64,000 nucleotides of DNA from Paguma larvata. Lineage: Eukaryota > Chordata > Mammalia > Carnivora > Viverridae. The stretch covers positions 13,376,001 to 13,440,000 of the forward strand of contig CM057844.1 in the NCBI GenBank assembly GCA_030068075.1, read 5' to 3'. The translations under genes and the position numbers were made by a program. Shown piece after piece: positions 32,438 through 43,580 of this stretch; position 1 is the stretch's first letter, and each line of letters starts with the position of its first letter. The notes under the pieces are model-generated. The model saw nothing but the letters and a program-made list of their open reading frames with translations, was not told the origin of the DNA and made no database searches.

Positions 32438-34845
32438 AACAAACAAATACATAATTAATTAAATATTAAATAAATTTAAAAAAAGATCATTCAACATGAT
32501 TGAGTGGTATTTATTCCCAGGATCCAAGGAATGGTTCAATATTTGCAAATCAATCCACATGATATACCACATCAACAGGATAAAGAATAAAAACTATATC
32601 ATTTCAAGAGATGCAGGAAAAGTATTTGACAAACATCCATTCATGATGAAAACCCTCTGCAAAGTAGGTCTATAAGGAACATACCCCAACATTAACAAAG
32701 GCCTTATATGAAAAACCCACAGCAAACATCATACACATGAGAAAAAACTGAGAACTTTCCCCTTAAGGTCTGGAACAAGACAAGGATGTCCACTCTTATC
32801 ACTTTTATTCAACATAGTGCTAGAAGTCTGAACAACAGAAACTAGACAACAGAAAGAAATAAAAGGCATCCAAACAAGTAAGGAAGAAGTAAAATTTTCA
32901 CTATTTGCATGTTTTGATACTATATATTACAAAACCCAAAATATTCTACCAAAAAAAAAATACAAAATACTAGAAATAATTAACTCAGTAATCTCACAAG
33001 ATACAAATCAAATATACAGAAATAAGTTGCATTTCTATGCAGTAATTTACAATTATACCAAAAATAACAAAATACCCAGGAATAAATTTAACCAAAGAGT
33101 TGAAAGACCTGTACTGTGAAAACTATAAAACATCAATGAAATAAGTTGAAGATGATACAAATAAATGAAAATATATTCCATACTCAAAGAAAAAATATTG
33201 TTTTTTTATCTATAATATCTATGCTACTCAAAGCAATCTACAGACTTAATGCAATCCTTATCAAAATACCAGCAGCCTTTTCACAGAACTAGAAGAAATC
33301 ATCCAAAACTTTGTATGGAACAAGAAAAGATCCCAAATTGCCAAGTAATCTTATAAAAGAACAATAAAACTGGAGATATCATAATCCCAGATTTCAAGAT
33401 ATGCTATAAAGCTGTGGCGATTAAAACAGTATGGTACTGGTGCAAAAACAGACACATGGATCAAGAGAACAGAATGAAGAGCCCAAATATAAACCCATGA
33501 TTATATGGTCAGTTAATCTATGACAAAGGAAGCAAGACTATGCAATGGAAAAAAGACAGTCTGTTCAACAAATGGTGCTAGGAAAACTGTAAAGTTACAT
33601 GCAAAAGAATGAAACTGGATCACTTTCTTATACCATACACATAAACTCAAAATGGATTAAAGACCTAAATGTGAGATCCGAAATGATAGAAGAGAGCACA
33701 GTCAGTAATTTCTCTGAAATTGGCTGTAGCAATGTGTTTTTGTATATGTCTCTTGAGACAAGGGAAACAAAAGCAAAAATAAACTACTGGGTCTACATCA
33801 AAATAAAAATCTTATATGCACAAAGGAAACAATCAACAAAAAGACAACCTACTGAATAAGAGAAGATATTTGCAAGTGATATATGTGATAAGGGCTTATT
33901 ATCCAAATCCATAAAAAACGGATACAACTTATTAACACCAAAAAACCCCCAAAATAATCCAATTTAAAAATGGGCAGAAGACATAAACAGGCATTTCTCC
34001 AAAGGTGACATAAAAATAGCCAATATATACATGAAAAGATGATAAACATCAGTAATCATCAGGGAAATGCAAATCAAAACCACAATGAGATATGGCCTCA
34101 CACCTGTCAGAATGGCTAAAATAAAAAACACAAGAAACAACAAATGTTGGCAAGGCTGTGAAAAAACAGGAACCCTCATGCACTATTAGTCAGAATGCAA
34201 ACTGGTGCAACCACTGTGGAAAACAGTATGGAGATTCCTCGAAAAATTTAAGATGGAATTACTATATGAACTACTAATTCCACTACTGTTATTTACCCAA
34301 AGAATATGAAAACACTAATTTGAAAAGATATATGCACCCTTATGTTTCTTAAGCATTATTTACAAGAGCCAAACTGCAGAAGCAGCCCAAGTGTCCCATC
34401 AATAGACAAATGGATAAAGAAGACATGGAATGTGTATGCGTGTATGTGTGTGTGTGTATTGAATATCACTCAGTTATAAAAAATGAAATCTTGCCATTTG
34501 CAACAACATGGATGGAGCTATAGAGAGTATAATGCTAAGTGAAATAAGTTAGTCAGAAAAAGATGAATACCATATGATTTCACTCATAGAGAATTTAAGA
34601 GACAAGTGAACAAAGTAAAAAAAAAAAAGAAACAAATGAATATACGAACAAACCAATGGTTACTAGAGGGGAAATGGATGGAGGGATGGGTAAAATAGAT
34701 GAAGGGGATTAAGAGTACACTTATCATGAGGAGCACTGAGTAATGTATAGAATTACTGAATCATTATATTAAATACCCAAAACTAATATAACTGTATGTT
34801 AATTATATTGGTATTTTTAAAAAGTTGATAAAAAATTTAAAAAAT
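31755..34845 (+). mobile_element. L1, 5'-truncated, plus strand, carrying a SINEC
   Basis: It begins inside ORF2 just upstream of the RT, continues through the RT and the C-terminal region, and ends in a 3' UTR whose last landmark is CTAATATAACTGTATGTTAA near 34785. The palm motif is at about 32610-32640 ([10 protein letters not shown]). The FADD catalytic motif is lost, reading SLFACFDT near 32900. A SINEC interrupts it at 32274-32479. There are many stops. A smaller family difference from 58650-60495 suggests an older lineage. No clean outer duplication was found. Confidence 0.93.
32274..32479 (+). mobile_element. SINEC nested in L1 ORF2
   Basis: Head GGGGCGCCTGGGTGACTCAG, CT run at 32404-32437, A-rich tail. 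AAAAAGATCATTCA flanks it at 32260-32273 and 32480-32493. It interrupts the RT domain of the surrounding L1, so it is younger than that L1. Confidence 0.97.
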
Positions 34846-34994
34846 ATCATAATTAATCTTTTTTTTCCCTGAACTTCCTACCAGTCAAGCTAAAATTAAA
34901 AAAAAAGAAATGATGTAATTCTCGTTATAAAACATCTCAATATAAAATATCAGTGTAAAACAACTTTTATTTCTGGGAACAAATTATAAAGGGA

Positions 34995-35300
34995 ATTTAT
35001 TTATTATTTTTATTGAGATATAATTGACATATAACATTGTATTAGTTTTAGGTGTAAAACATAATGGTTTGATATGTGCATATTGCAAATGATTACCACA
35101 CCAAGTTTAGTTAACATCTGTAACCTCACATTATTTTTCCCTTTGATGAGAACTTCTAAGATCTCTCTTAGCAACTTAAAAATACAGTACTGTTAACTAT
35201 AATTAACATGCTGTACGTTATATCCATAGAACTTACTGATCTTAAAACTTGGAAATTTGTACCTTTTGACTCCTTCCCTCCCTCCCTTTCTTTCTAGAAC
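34995..35300 (-). mobile_element. L1M 3' UTR fragment, minus strand
   Basis: The landmarks TTATTGAGATATAATTGACA, GTGTAAAACATAATGGTTTG, GAGAACTTCTAAGATCTCTC and ACATGCTGTACGTTATATCC are the familiar reverse-strand 3' UTR of an old mammalian L1. It lies 150 bases beyond the end of the plus-strand L1, in the opposite orientation. Confidence 0.88.
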
Positions 35301-35635
35301 CCTAATCAAGATATAATGCTATAATTCTCAAGTTTTGTAGTAAATGCCCCCAGGGATGTGTTGATATGCCTAAAGCCACAGATGACTAAGAGCAATTTGG
35401 GGTAAATGACTTAACAATTGGGGTGAAATTCACCAATTTTTATATTAGTATAAACATGTCTTATGAAATAGGAGCAAAATTTTCATTTGCCTTCACAATA
35501 AAAATATGTCTAGAAATGTTCTCTTCTAGATACCCTATACCCCAAGGCTCTACTCCTCTGCTAGTAGGGTCCTTTTGCAGAATTTTCTAATTTACTGACA
35601 TGACAGTATCATAAGTAAGTAACAGTGTTAGAGAA

Positions 35636-35640
35636 AATAT

Positions 35641-35687
<47 letters not shown>

Positions 35688-35829
35688 TATATATATACAC
35701 ATATATATATATATATACACATATATATATATATATATTTCCCTGAACATGAAAGAACATTAAAACATAAAATATCAACAAATATATATATATATATTTC
35801 CCTGAACATGAAAGAACATTAAAACATAA
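35636..35829. repeat. (TA)n array with a 59-bp tandemly duplicated flank
   Basis: TA/CACA runs at 35643-35738 and 35780-35796 are each followed by the same 32 bases (35738-35769 and 35797-35828, containing CCCTGAACATGAAAGAACAT). AATATCAACA precedes both TA runs. The unit is therefore AATATCAACA + (TA)n + unique block, present twice. Open frames across it are Ile/Tyr-rich artefacts. Confidence 0.93.
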
Positions 35830-35934
35830 TTCATAAAGGTGTATATTCTGAGAACCAAAACAGGGAAGCTTGTTTCTGGCCATGCTACATGTGGTCTAAC
35901 TCTTAAGGAAGCAACTTAATCTCAAAATGTCACC

Positions 35935-36478
35935 CTATGACCCAGCAATAGCACTGCTAGAAATTCACCCAAGGGATACAGGAGTGCTGATGCATAGGGG
36001 CACATGTACCCCAATATTTATAGCAGCACTTTCAACAATAGCCAAATTATGGAAAGAGCCTTAAATGTCCATCAACTGATGAATGGATAAAGAAGATGTG
36101 GTTTATATGTACAATGGAATACTACTTGGCAATGAGAAAGAATGAAATCTGGTCATTTGCAGCAAGGTGGATGGACCTGGAGGGTATTATGCTAAGTGAA
36201 ATAAGTCAGTCAGAGAAAGACAGATACCATATGTTTTCAGTCATATGTGAATCTTGAGAAACTTAACAGAAGACCATGAGGGTGGGGAAGGGGAAAAAAA
36301 AGTTACAGAGAGGGAGGGAGGCAAACCATAAGAGGCTCCTAAGTACAGAGAACAAACTGAGGGTTGATGGGGGTTGAGGGAGAGGGGAGAATAGGTGGTG
36401 GGCACTGAGGAGGGTACTTGTTTGGATGAGCACTGGATGTTGTATGGAAACCAATTTGACAAAAAATTACATTAAAAA
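35935..36478 (+). mobile_element. Carnivore L1 3' end, 5'-truncated, plus strand
   Basis: It starts in the last part of ORF2 ([13 protein letters not shown] text, here TATGACCCAGCAATAGCACT) and runs through the 3' UTR to GGAAACCAATTTGACAAAAA and an A-run. AAAATGTCA(C/T)CC flanks it at about 35924-35935 and 36479-36490. It closely resembles the end of the L1 at 58650-60495. Confidence 0.94.
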
Positions 36479-36490
36479 AAAATGTCATCC

Positions 36491-36538
36491 TCAGAGCACT
36501 TGCATCAGAAAACCCTGGGAATGCTTATTAAGATGAAA
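36491..36538. mobile_element. MER5-like fragment between L1 and SINEC
   Basis: GCATCAGAAAACCCTGGGAA and TGCTTATTAAGATGAAAAT resemble a MER5 internal segment. The insertions on both sides make the element hard to bound. Confidence 0.4.
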
Positions 36539-36545
36539 ATTTAGA

Positions 36546-36731
36546 GGTGCCTGGGTGGCTCAGTCGGTTAAGCAGCCAACTCTTGATTTCATGATCTCAT
36601 GGTCATGAGACTGAGCCCTGTGTAAGGCTCCACACTCAGTGTGAAGCCTGCTTGGGATTCTCTCTGTCCCTCTCTCTGCCTCTCCCCAGCTTGTCCCTCT
36701 CTGTCTGCCTCTCCCCAGCTTGTGCTTTCTC

Positions 36732-36777
<46 letters not shown>

Positions 36778-36794
36778 GATAAGTAAATAAACAT
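36546..36794 (+). mobile_element. SINEC with internal duplication and long CT run
   Basis: Head GGTGCCTGGGTGGCTCAGTC. The CT-rich half has a near-tandem duplication of a roughly 28-base block containing TGCCTCTCCCCAGCTTGT (36666-36722), then a CT run at 36736-36774 and the tail AAGTAAATAAACATTT. ATTTAG flanks it at 36539-36544 and 36793-36798 (overlapping the tail), a short and so uncertain duplication. Confidence 0.93.
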
Positions 36795-36798
36795 TTAG

Positions 36799-36808
36799 GA
36801 TAGATGAC

Positions 36809-36853
<45 letters not shown>

Positions 36854-36908
36854 TAGATATAGATATAGAGATATATAGAGAGATATAGATATAGAGATAT
36901 AGATATAT
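36799..36908. repeat. (GATA)n / (GATATA)n microsatellite
   Basis: About ten GATA units are followed by GATATA and GAGATATA variants. It begins at the end of the SINEC. Frames through it and the SINEC encode Ile/Tyr/Ser and Arg/Glu repeats and are not genes. Confidence 0.97.
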
Positions 36909-38862
36909 TCATGCCCCCAAAGGATGATCATTTCTGGAGCAGAGGCCCAGACTCTTCATAGGAACTTATTAGAGAATTGATACATAAACACACTAAAAGT
37001 TGCAAACAATTTAAGATCCTTGGAGGGATGGATTTAAATTTCCCTAGTCCAGCTTCCCTGTATATTGCTTTCCTCAGCTGCCCTCTTTGCAACAGCATGG
37101 TGCAGCTAAACCCCTAACAATTTTTAGAGCTTAGTGAAGGGAACACCATATATTTTGAATACCAAAACTCCATGTGGAGAGTTTATTATGCTACCGGAGA
37201 TACTAAGAGACTGACATATAGCCTTGCTCATCTGGAGAAGCAGTAACACTCACCTGAGGAGGATTATCAGGGTCATTAAAAGAAGGTCAAACGAAGAGGG
37301 TCTAAAAACCCCTTTTAATCTGCCCAAGTCCCTGAACAAATATTTGAATGGAGACCACCCCTCAGACCATCTTTTCCTTTCACGAAAATCAAATTCCCCA
37401 TGTTGTTAAGAGATTGCATACTAAAATATGGTTCTACAGTCTATCTGACTTCTTCAGAGCAGATTTTTTCTGTCTTTAATAATAAATTGGAGTCTTGAAG
37501 AGGAAGGTAAAATGCAAATATCTTTTTCTTGAACTTATTGGACCAGAGACTCTGTGTTGGACGGAATCTTCTAACACCAAGTTTCTGTATCTCAAAGATA
37601 CTAAAGCAGGATTCAGGAATCAATAAGGACCCACATCAGCAGCCCCCAAAAGCTTGTCAGAAATGCAGAATCACAAGCCCCTATCCCAGAACTACTGAAA
37701 CAGAGTGTGAAGCTTAACAAAATCCCCAGGAGATATGTATTTACATCAAAGTCTGAGAAGCAAGGCTAGAGAACGTATTTGGGTAACCAGTGCCAAAGAC
37801 AATGACAGAAATGGTTTTAACCTGGAAAACTTTAAGAAATAAGTCTTACAGTTCATTCACCTTGGCTTCTGAAAAACTCTGGTATTATTTCCAAAGAACA
37901 TCTGCTCTGGCACAGGGAATTTTCACTACAAAAACTGCATCTGAAGGCTATGTGTAAAGCAAATCCATCTAAAATTGAGGAAAATCCAGATTTATGCTAT
38001 GGTGTGTATCTTTCTTGGCCTATGGACAGTTTTGATTTGCATCAAACCTGCCTCATGCAGATAAGAGATGCTGAAAGAATTAGAACTTTGTCTGCCATCT
38101 GAATCGACTCCTCTGGAGAGAAATAGCCCATTTCCCAGCTGCAGCTGGGAACATATCATCCCCTTTTAGCTGACAAATTATCAGAGATTTCCCAAATTAC
38201 TATTCCCAAGCCACTCTGAGTCCCAAGCACAGACTCTGAATCAGGTGCGTGTGAAATACAAACAGGGCTTGAACTGGAAAGAAAAAGCTGAAGCTCAAGC
38301 CTTAACAAGCAAAATACACATGTTAATAAAAGCCATGCACGGCTTCAAGTCCATGTAAGGTATGGATCAACCAGCAATAGCAAGGTTCCCATCGGAATCT
38401 TCCCAGCATACAGTCATGACTCATGCCCAGAGCCATCTTGTCCTTGTAAGAATAGCATAAATCATCATCCATTATTAAAAATGATGCCAAAAGTGCATTT
38501 TATTCAAATGCATTCCTTAAAATAATTGCTGAGAAAATAATGCAAGAGTGTTCAACTGACAACTGACTCTTTAGTGTTCACATCTGGAGGGAAAAGTATG
38601 TCATGGAGTAGTTAAGTGGATTCTAGAGATGCTGGGAATTCCTAAACCCACAAAAGTCCAAGTACATGAGTTTGTTTAATTCTTTTGAAGAGGAAACTTC
38701 TATGCCTCAGTCACACCTACAAATAGTACAAAGAGGTCTCCTACATTTTATAATGCAAACCTTATCATGTTTTTCTTTCCTTTTCTTGTCTTTCTTCTTC
38801 AATAATTTAGCCAGCAGCATCAGAAAAAAGAAAAGTATTTGTCCTGGATTCCTATAAGCTCT
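36909..38862. other. Mostly unassigned DNA, one MER5-like piece
   Basis: No gene is supported. A MER5-like element lies at 37630-37775. The remainder has no recognised transposon. Confidence 0.45.
37630..37775. mobile_element. MER5-like DNA transposon
   Basis: ACATCAGCAGCCCCCAAAAG, CTTGTCAGAAATGCAGAATC, CAGAACTACTGAAACAGAGT and AATCCCCAGGAGATATGTAT follow in the MER5 order, nearly full length. Confidence 0.7.
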
Positions 38863-38865
38863 CTC

Positions 38866-38868
38866 CCT

Positions 38869-38908
<40 letters not shown>
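38866..38908. repeat. (CT)n microsatellite
   Basis: A CT run of about 30 bases after CTCTCTCCCTTCC, with no SINEC head or tail around it. Confidence 0.95.
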
Positions 38909-38911
<3 letters not shown>

Positions 38912-39006
38912 TTCTTTCCAGCAACATTCACCCAAGCTCAGGAGTCTTTCACAGTTGTAATAAACCACCACTGACTTTGTCTTTCCTCCTGTTACCCCCC
39001 TCTCAG

Positions 39007-39309
39007 ACTATCCTCATTAAGTTTATGTTTACTGCTCCTCACCTTCTATATGGTGTGGATAATCCAGAAACAGTCTCTCAGACTGCTTTTCTCATTCAAG
39101 GGTATGATCCTAGAAAAAGTGTTAGGACAGTAAAAGAGTATGAGGAAGGGCAGAAAGTTCATGAAGGGGATATTATCCAATCAGTCACCACTGGGGGCAA
39201 CTTGAGTTATGTCTCCCTGGGGGTTCTGAGAAATAGCACAGAGTTATCTCAACTGAAAGGCAAAAGACTAGGGTATTTAGTTATCAAACCTCTTTCTGTC
39301 ATTGTTTGA
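39007..39309 (+). other. Candidate terminal exon or old coding remnant, unidentified
   Basis: An open frame of 100 codons starts immediately after a strong splice-acceptor-like tract (a pyrimidine-rich stretch ending CCCCCCTCTCAG at 39006) and ends at the TGA at 39307. The peptide opens TILIKFMFTAPHLLYG and ends LVIKPLSVIV. Its composition is mixed and protein-like, not low complexity, and it has two N-glycosylation-type sites (NLS, NST). No repeat family is recognised across it. I cannot name a homologous protein. There is no evident polyadenylation signal soon after the stop and no upstream exon I can pair with it. Chance is a real possibility. Confidence 0.25.
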
Positions 39310-39387
39310 GGCCTGTTTCCAGGGGCTTTAACTCTGTCATTTTGGCTTGCTCTGTGCTTAGGTTAAGGATATTCTTTAACCAAAATA

Positions 39388-39414
39388 TGATGAATGAATG
39401 AATGAATGAATGAA
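39388..39414. repeat. (TGAA)n microsatellite
   Basis: Six TGAA units directly after CAAAATATGA. Confidence 0.95.
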
Positions 39415-39899
39415 CAGAGGAACAAAAGACCTCAAGCAAAACAGCCTTTGAAATATAGAAGTGACTACCAGGTGATATAAACAGGATATCAATACCTGCT
39501 ACACCTTCTGTTCATTTCTCCACTCAAGCCCCTGTAAGAGCTTTAACTAAGCGTCAATGTGGCTAAAATGCTTAGACTTATTTCAGAAATTAGACTATTT
39601 GACTTGTTAGTCAGTAGTTTAAAGACTATCATCCACTTCTTCCTTCTTGAAGCTCCAGGACAACACATCTTTCTGAGTGTTTCCTTTCTCTCCTGCTACC
39701 CTTTCAATTATTTCTGGCCTATCTTCTTCCTTAAAATGTTAGGTCCCTCAGCTGTGCTTTCCTCTTCTTATCTTTCTCTTGCTGAGAAAGTACATCTGTT
39801 CCTATGGCTTCGCTTACCGTTTATATCACAACTTACAAACTTGTATCTCTTGTAGCTCGGACGTCCTGGTCAATGACCCTATGGGCCTACATGATCTCT

Positions 39900-40800
39900 A
39901 ACATCTCATAATTGCTTCAAATGCAGTGATTAGGCACCAGAGCTCGCCTTCCATCCTTCTTTTCCCCTAGAAGGAAAAAAATCATCCTCATCTACTATTT
40001 CCTATCTCCGTGAATAATACCACCTTCCCTTCAGTTCGGCAAGCTGGGAAACTAGCAATCAGCCTTGATACATGCCCCCCTGTCTCCTGCCTCTTCAGTC
40101 TTCACTTAATTATTGGACTTTATCCACTCGATCCCACCAATATTTTTATTCCTTAAATCCATCCACTCCTGTTCAATTCCTGGTCCATCCTTGCCTCTTA
40201 CTATAGCAACCAACTGGTTTCCTCAGATCTGTTCCTCACGATACAGCTTGAGGGAGCTTTTAACAATGCAACTCTGATTGTGTCGCTGCCCATGGGATCT
40301 GGCTCTTGTCTGCTTCACCTGTCCCATCCAGCACTACTTTCTACCTAGCCTTTCTTTCCTGTTCCACCTATATTTATCTCATTTCTGTTTTGATACCTTA
40401 TCTCTCTCTCTCTTTTTTTTTTTTTTGCCTCTGACACTGGAATCTTCATAACTATTGTTCTCTTGACCTTAAAGCCACTTCTCCCAGCATCTTTCCCTCA
40501 ACTAACTTCTACTCGTCCTTCTAATAGAAGCTTAAACACAACTGCCTCAAAGAATCCTCTCCTGCTTTACCTGATGCCTCTAAGAAAAGGGTTAGTTATC
40601 CTAGTATTTCACTCTTTACAAAATCTCACTGAAGCTCTTAATTCTTATAATTAAATATTTGTGTAATGTGTGTTGCATGTCTCAGTGTAAGCTCCCTGAG
40701 AATAGGTGCTGTGTCAATATAATTCACAGTTAAATACCCAGCACCTAAAACAATGCCTGGCATGTAAGATTATCGTCATTACTCAGTTAAGTTTTTACTA
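39900..40800 (+). mobile_element. L2-type LINE, 3' portion, diverged
   Basis: Landmarks typical of L2 follow in order: TCAGCCTTGATACATG, CAATATTTTTATTCCTTAAA, ATCCATCCACTCCTGTTCAA, a thymidine-rich interruption at 40403-40427, AAGCTCCCTGAGAATAGGTG, CAGCACCTAAAACAATGCCT and GGCATGTAAG. The 3' part (about 40600-40800) is the most secure. The region before 39900 may be more of the same element. Confidence 0.6.
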
Positions 40801-40931
40801 AGACTATTGACAATTCCAAAAATCTGACTAAGTTTAGCTTGGGTTACATTTGCTCTTTGGTTTTATATTCTACACCCCTGTTTCCACTTATAGGGTGTTG
40901 AACATCATTGTAAAAATAATGGAAAGGTATC

Positions 40932-41347
40932 TATATGAGTTTGCTAGGGCTACTATAACAAAGTACATAAACTAAGTGGCTTAAACAACAGAAATGTATT
41001 GCCTCACAGTTCTGGAAGCTAGAAATCTGAAATCAAGGTGTCAGTATGGTCAGGTCCTTCTAAGGGCTGTGAGGAAAGGATCTGTTGCAAGTCTCTCTCC
41101 TTGGCTTGTAGTTGACTATTTTCACATTTACATGGCATCTCACTATATGCATCTGTGTAAAAATTCTGCCGTTTTATAAGGATACCAGTCATAACGAATT
41201 GGGGCCCACCCCAATGACCTCATCTTAGCTAATTACATCTGCAATGATCTTATTTCCAAATAAGATCACATTCTGAGGTCCAAAGGGTTAGAACTTCAAC
41301 ATATGAATATTGGGGGGGGGGGGAAGCACACAATTCAACCCATGACA
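40932..41347 (-). mobile_element. MLT1-type MaLR LTR, minus strand
   Basis: Plus-strand landmarks are GTTTGCTAGGGCTACTATAA, GTGGCTTAAACAACAGAAAT, CTCACAGTTCTGGAAGCTAG, TTTATAAGGATACCAGTCAT, GGGGCCCACCCCAATGACCT, TTTCCAAATAAGATCACATT and ACAATTCAACCCATGACA. This is the complete reverse complement of an MLT1 LTR. GTATC (40927-40931) and ATATC (41348-41352) could be its 5-base target duplication with one change. A run of 12 G at 41312-41323 interrupts the end. No internal MaLR sequence adjoins, so it is a solo LTR. Confidence 0.9.
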
Positions 41348-41519
41348 ATATCCAAGGATTTTAAGCAGGGGAGATAAACAATTAGATTCACATTACCGAT
41401 AAGTCATGTTGCCTATAGACAGTATGAAGAAAACATTGGGGGGGGGGGCAAGACTGAGGCCTGGGAATGCCAATGGCCTATTATAATGCTTACAGCAATG
41501 CCTATCAGTGTAATTTCTT

Positions 41520-41625
41520 GATTAGCATTACCCAGAGTCAAAACTCTGCTCCACTAAGTATCAGCAGTATGACCTTCACTACACTGGGGTCAGTTTTCTT
41601 ATCTATAAAATGACTATAATTTTAG
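41520..41625 (+). mobile_element. MIR fragment, plus strand
   Basis: CAAAACTCTGCTCCACTAAG, then CAGTATGACCTTCACTACAC and CAGTTTTCTTATCTATAAAA follow the forward MIR order. Confidence 0.65.
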
Positions 41626-42847
41626 CATCACATAGTTTGTAAAGCTGGAGGAAAGAACCAAAACTAGATTGGTCTTGACCTGACTTAGAAACCTGTATTT
41701 TACCCCAAGTTCTCATCATAACGCTCAAAAAAAAAAAACAAACAACAACAAAAAAGTTCAAGTTTTTAAAGACAAAATCAGCCATTGAGATGACTTGTGA
41801 CTTAATTGCTTATAGGATTATCTTGTGTCAAAGAAGAAAAATGTAGGTATTATTCTAACATTTCAGTTTTCCATTAACATGTGGGCATATTATAGGACTA
41901 TCCAATAGAAAAGTAGATCTTAGATCTTTATAAAGATAAGAAGTATTAATTAGCATGAAAGCCAAAGACTCATCACATTTAAAACATCCTCTTCTCTACC
42001 TATGTGCCATCCCAATTCATTCCTTTCTTTCTTTTCCTTTCAAATACATACCCTAATCCCCACTCATATTTTTATCACTACAAATAATGGAACTCTGGGC
42101 CTTGCCCCTAGAGAATTGTCCAACTTATTTTTTCCCTCCCATTCCTTGGCAAGTCTGCTGGGTGACCCACTCAGACACCTCAGAGGGTGGTGCCTCCCAC
42201 CCCCTCAAGCCACAAGCAACAAAACCTTAGTCATTTCATGCTCTTGGCTTTGTCATCATTTTGATTTTTTTTTAACATTCCTTTGTCATTAACTCATCTC
42301 ACTTATGTAAGGAGAAAGCCAGAGATAGTTAAAGATGCCTCTGGTTGTTCTCAAACCAACCAACCAATCAACCAACCAACCAACCAAACAAACAAAAAGG
42401 TAGCATTGCTATTACCCAATGTCTAGAAAACAATGGTCATCTTGCTAAGACAGAATTTTGAATCACAGGACAATGTAATTTATTTATTCCATGAATTGCA
42501 CGATGCAGCAAGCCAAATTCAGGCCATTATTTTGAACAACATTTTAATAATTTTAAGGGTCAACTATCATTCTAGCTTCCAAAAATCAAAGGAAAATGGT
42601 CTGTCTTATGTAGTAAGGAGACATATCTGAAGTTACTGGGATGGTACACATATGTTAACATTAGGTGCTAATTAGCCAATCATAGGATAATTTTCATTTT
42701 CTATAAGGCTAATTCATCACCTATGTTTCCCTTAGAGATATATATTTTGCAAGATATGAATGTGTGATATAATTTTTTTTTGTGTGTAAAAGGAGGTTAA
42801 TTTATATTTTCCTTGTTTAATAGAATTTTAAACTAAGAGTGATAAAT
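41626..42847. other. Unassigned DNA with a (CCAA)n run
   Basis: No gene is recognised. Simple sequence includes an A-run with AAC units at 41728-41753 and a (CCAA)n run at 42354-42394. Confidence 0.5.
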
Positions 42848-42864
42848 AGAAAAGCTACATTATA

Positions 42865-43077
42865 AATGTATAGATGGGTGGATCAGTTGGCTGAATGTAT
42901 GACTCTTGATTTTGGCTTAGGTAATGATCTCATGGTTTGTGGGATTGAGACCTACAACAGGCTCTGTGCTGGCAGCCTGCTTGGGATTCTCTCTCTCCCT
43001 CTCTCTCTACCCCTCCTCCTTTCTTTCCTCCCTCCCTCCCCGTCTCTCTCTCTTTCTCAAAATATATAAACAAAAAA
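42865..43077 (+). mobile_element. SINEC with decayed head
   Basis: Head reduced to GATGGGTGGATCAGTTGG; body and CT-rich block typical, tail AAAATATATAAAC. AGAAAAGCTA(C/T)ATTATA flanks it at 42848-42864 and 43078-43094, 17 bases with one mismatch. The intact duplication shows the insertion is complete despite the worn head. Confidence 0.94.
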
Positions 43078-43526
43078 AGAAAAGCTATATTATAGGTACT
43101 TGATTTGTTAAGAGGAAAATAAATACCATCTTATAGTTGCATCAGAAAGTGGGAAAAGATTGATTCACCATTTTGAGGAACAGAAGAAACTTGCATTTAG
43201 TGGGAAAGAGAATAAGAATGTCCACACAAACATTTCTCAAACTTATGTGTTTCCAGTTAAAAAACAAACAAACAAACAAAGCCCTAGGATCTTATGTGAG
43301 CAAAGGTAACCTTGTACAAATAAAAGTGCTGTCAAGAGCAGCCCACGTAAAGAGCCCTGATGGGAAGAATTAATTCCTTGGTCTGTAAAATCCCATATAA
43401 CTAGATGAACTACTCATGGGTACAGTTTGAACTAAGGCTTTTACTGTCGTTGTCATCGTTCTTCTGATTTTTTTACATTTTGACATGGCTAAGGCTTGTG
43501 AAATAAAAACTAAATCCAGACAATAT

Positions 43527-43580
43527 CTTCTGTGAATCCCCACTCTTCCCACTCTTCTGTGAATCCCCACTCTTCCCATT
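43527..43580. repeat. 27-bp tandem duplication
   Basis: CTTCTGTGAATCCCCACTCT plus TCCCACT occupies 43527-43553 and is repeated at 43554-43580 with a single change near the end (ACT to ATT). There is no surrounding transposon. Confidence 0.96.

Noticed and set aside
35587..35883. Ile/Tyr-rich open frames on both strands
   Set aside because: Produced by the (TA)n and CACA arrays; no real protein signal.
36560..36931. 107-123-codon minus-strand frames
   Set aside because: They read through a SINEC, its CT run and the GATA array in reverse, giving Arg/Glu and Ile/Tyr/Ser repeats.
42354..42394. CCAA-type short direct repeats resembling a repeat array
   Set aside because: Simple microsatellite; no unit plus spacer structure of a CRISPR array.
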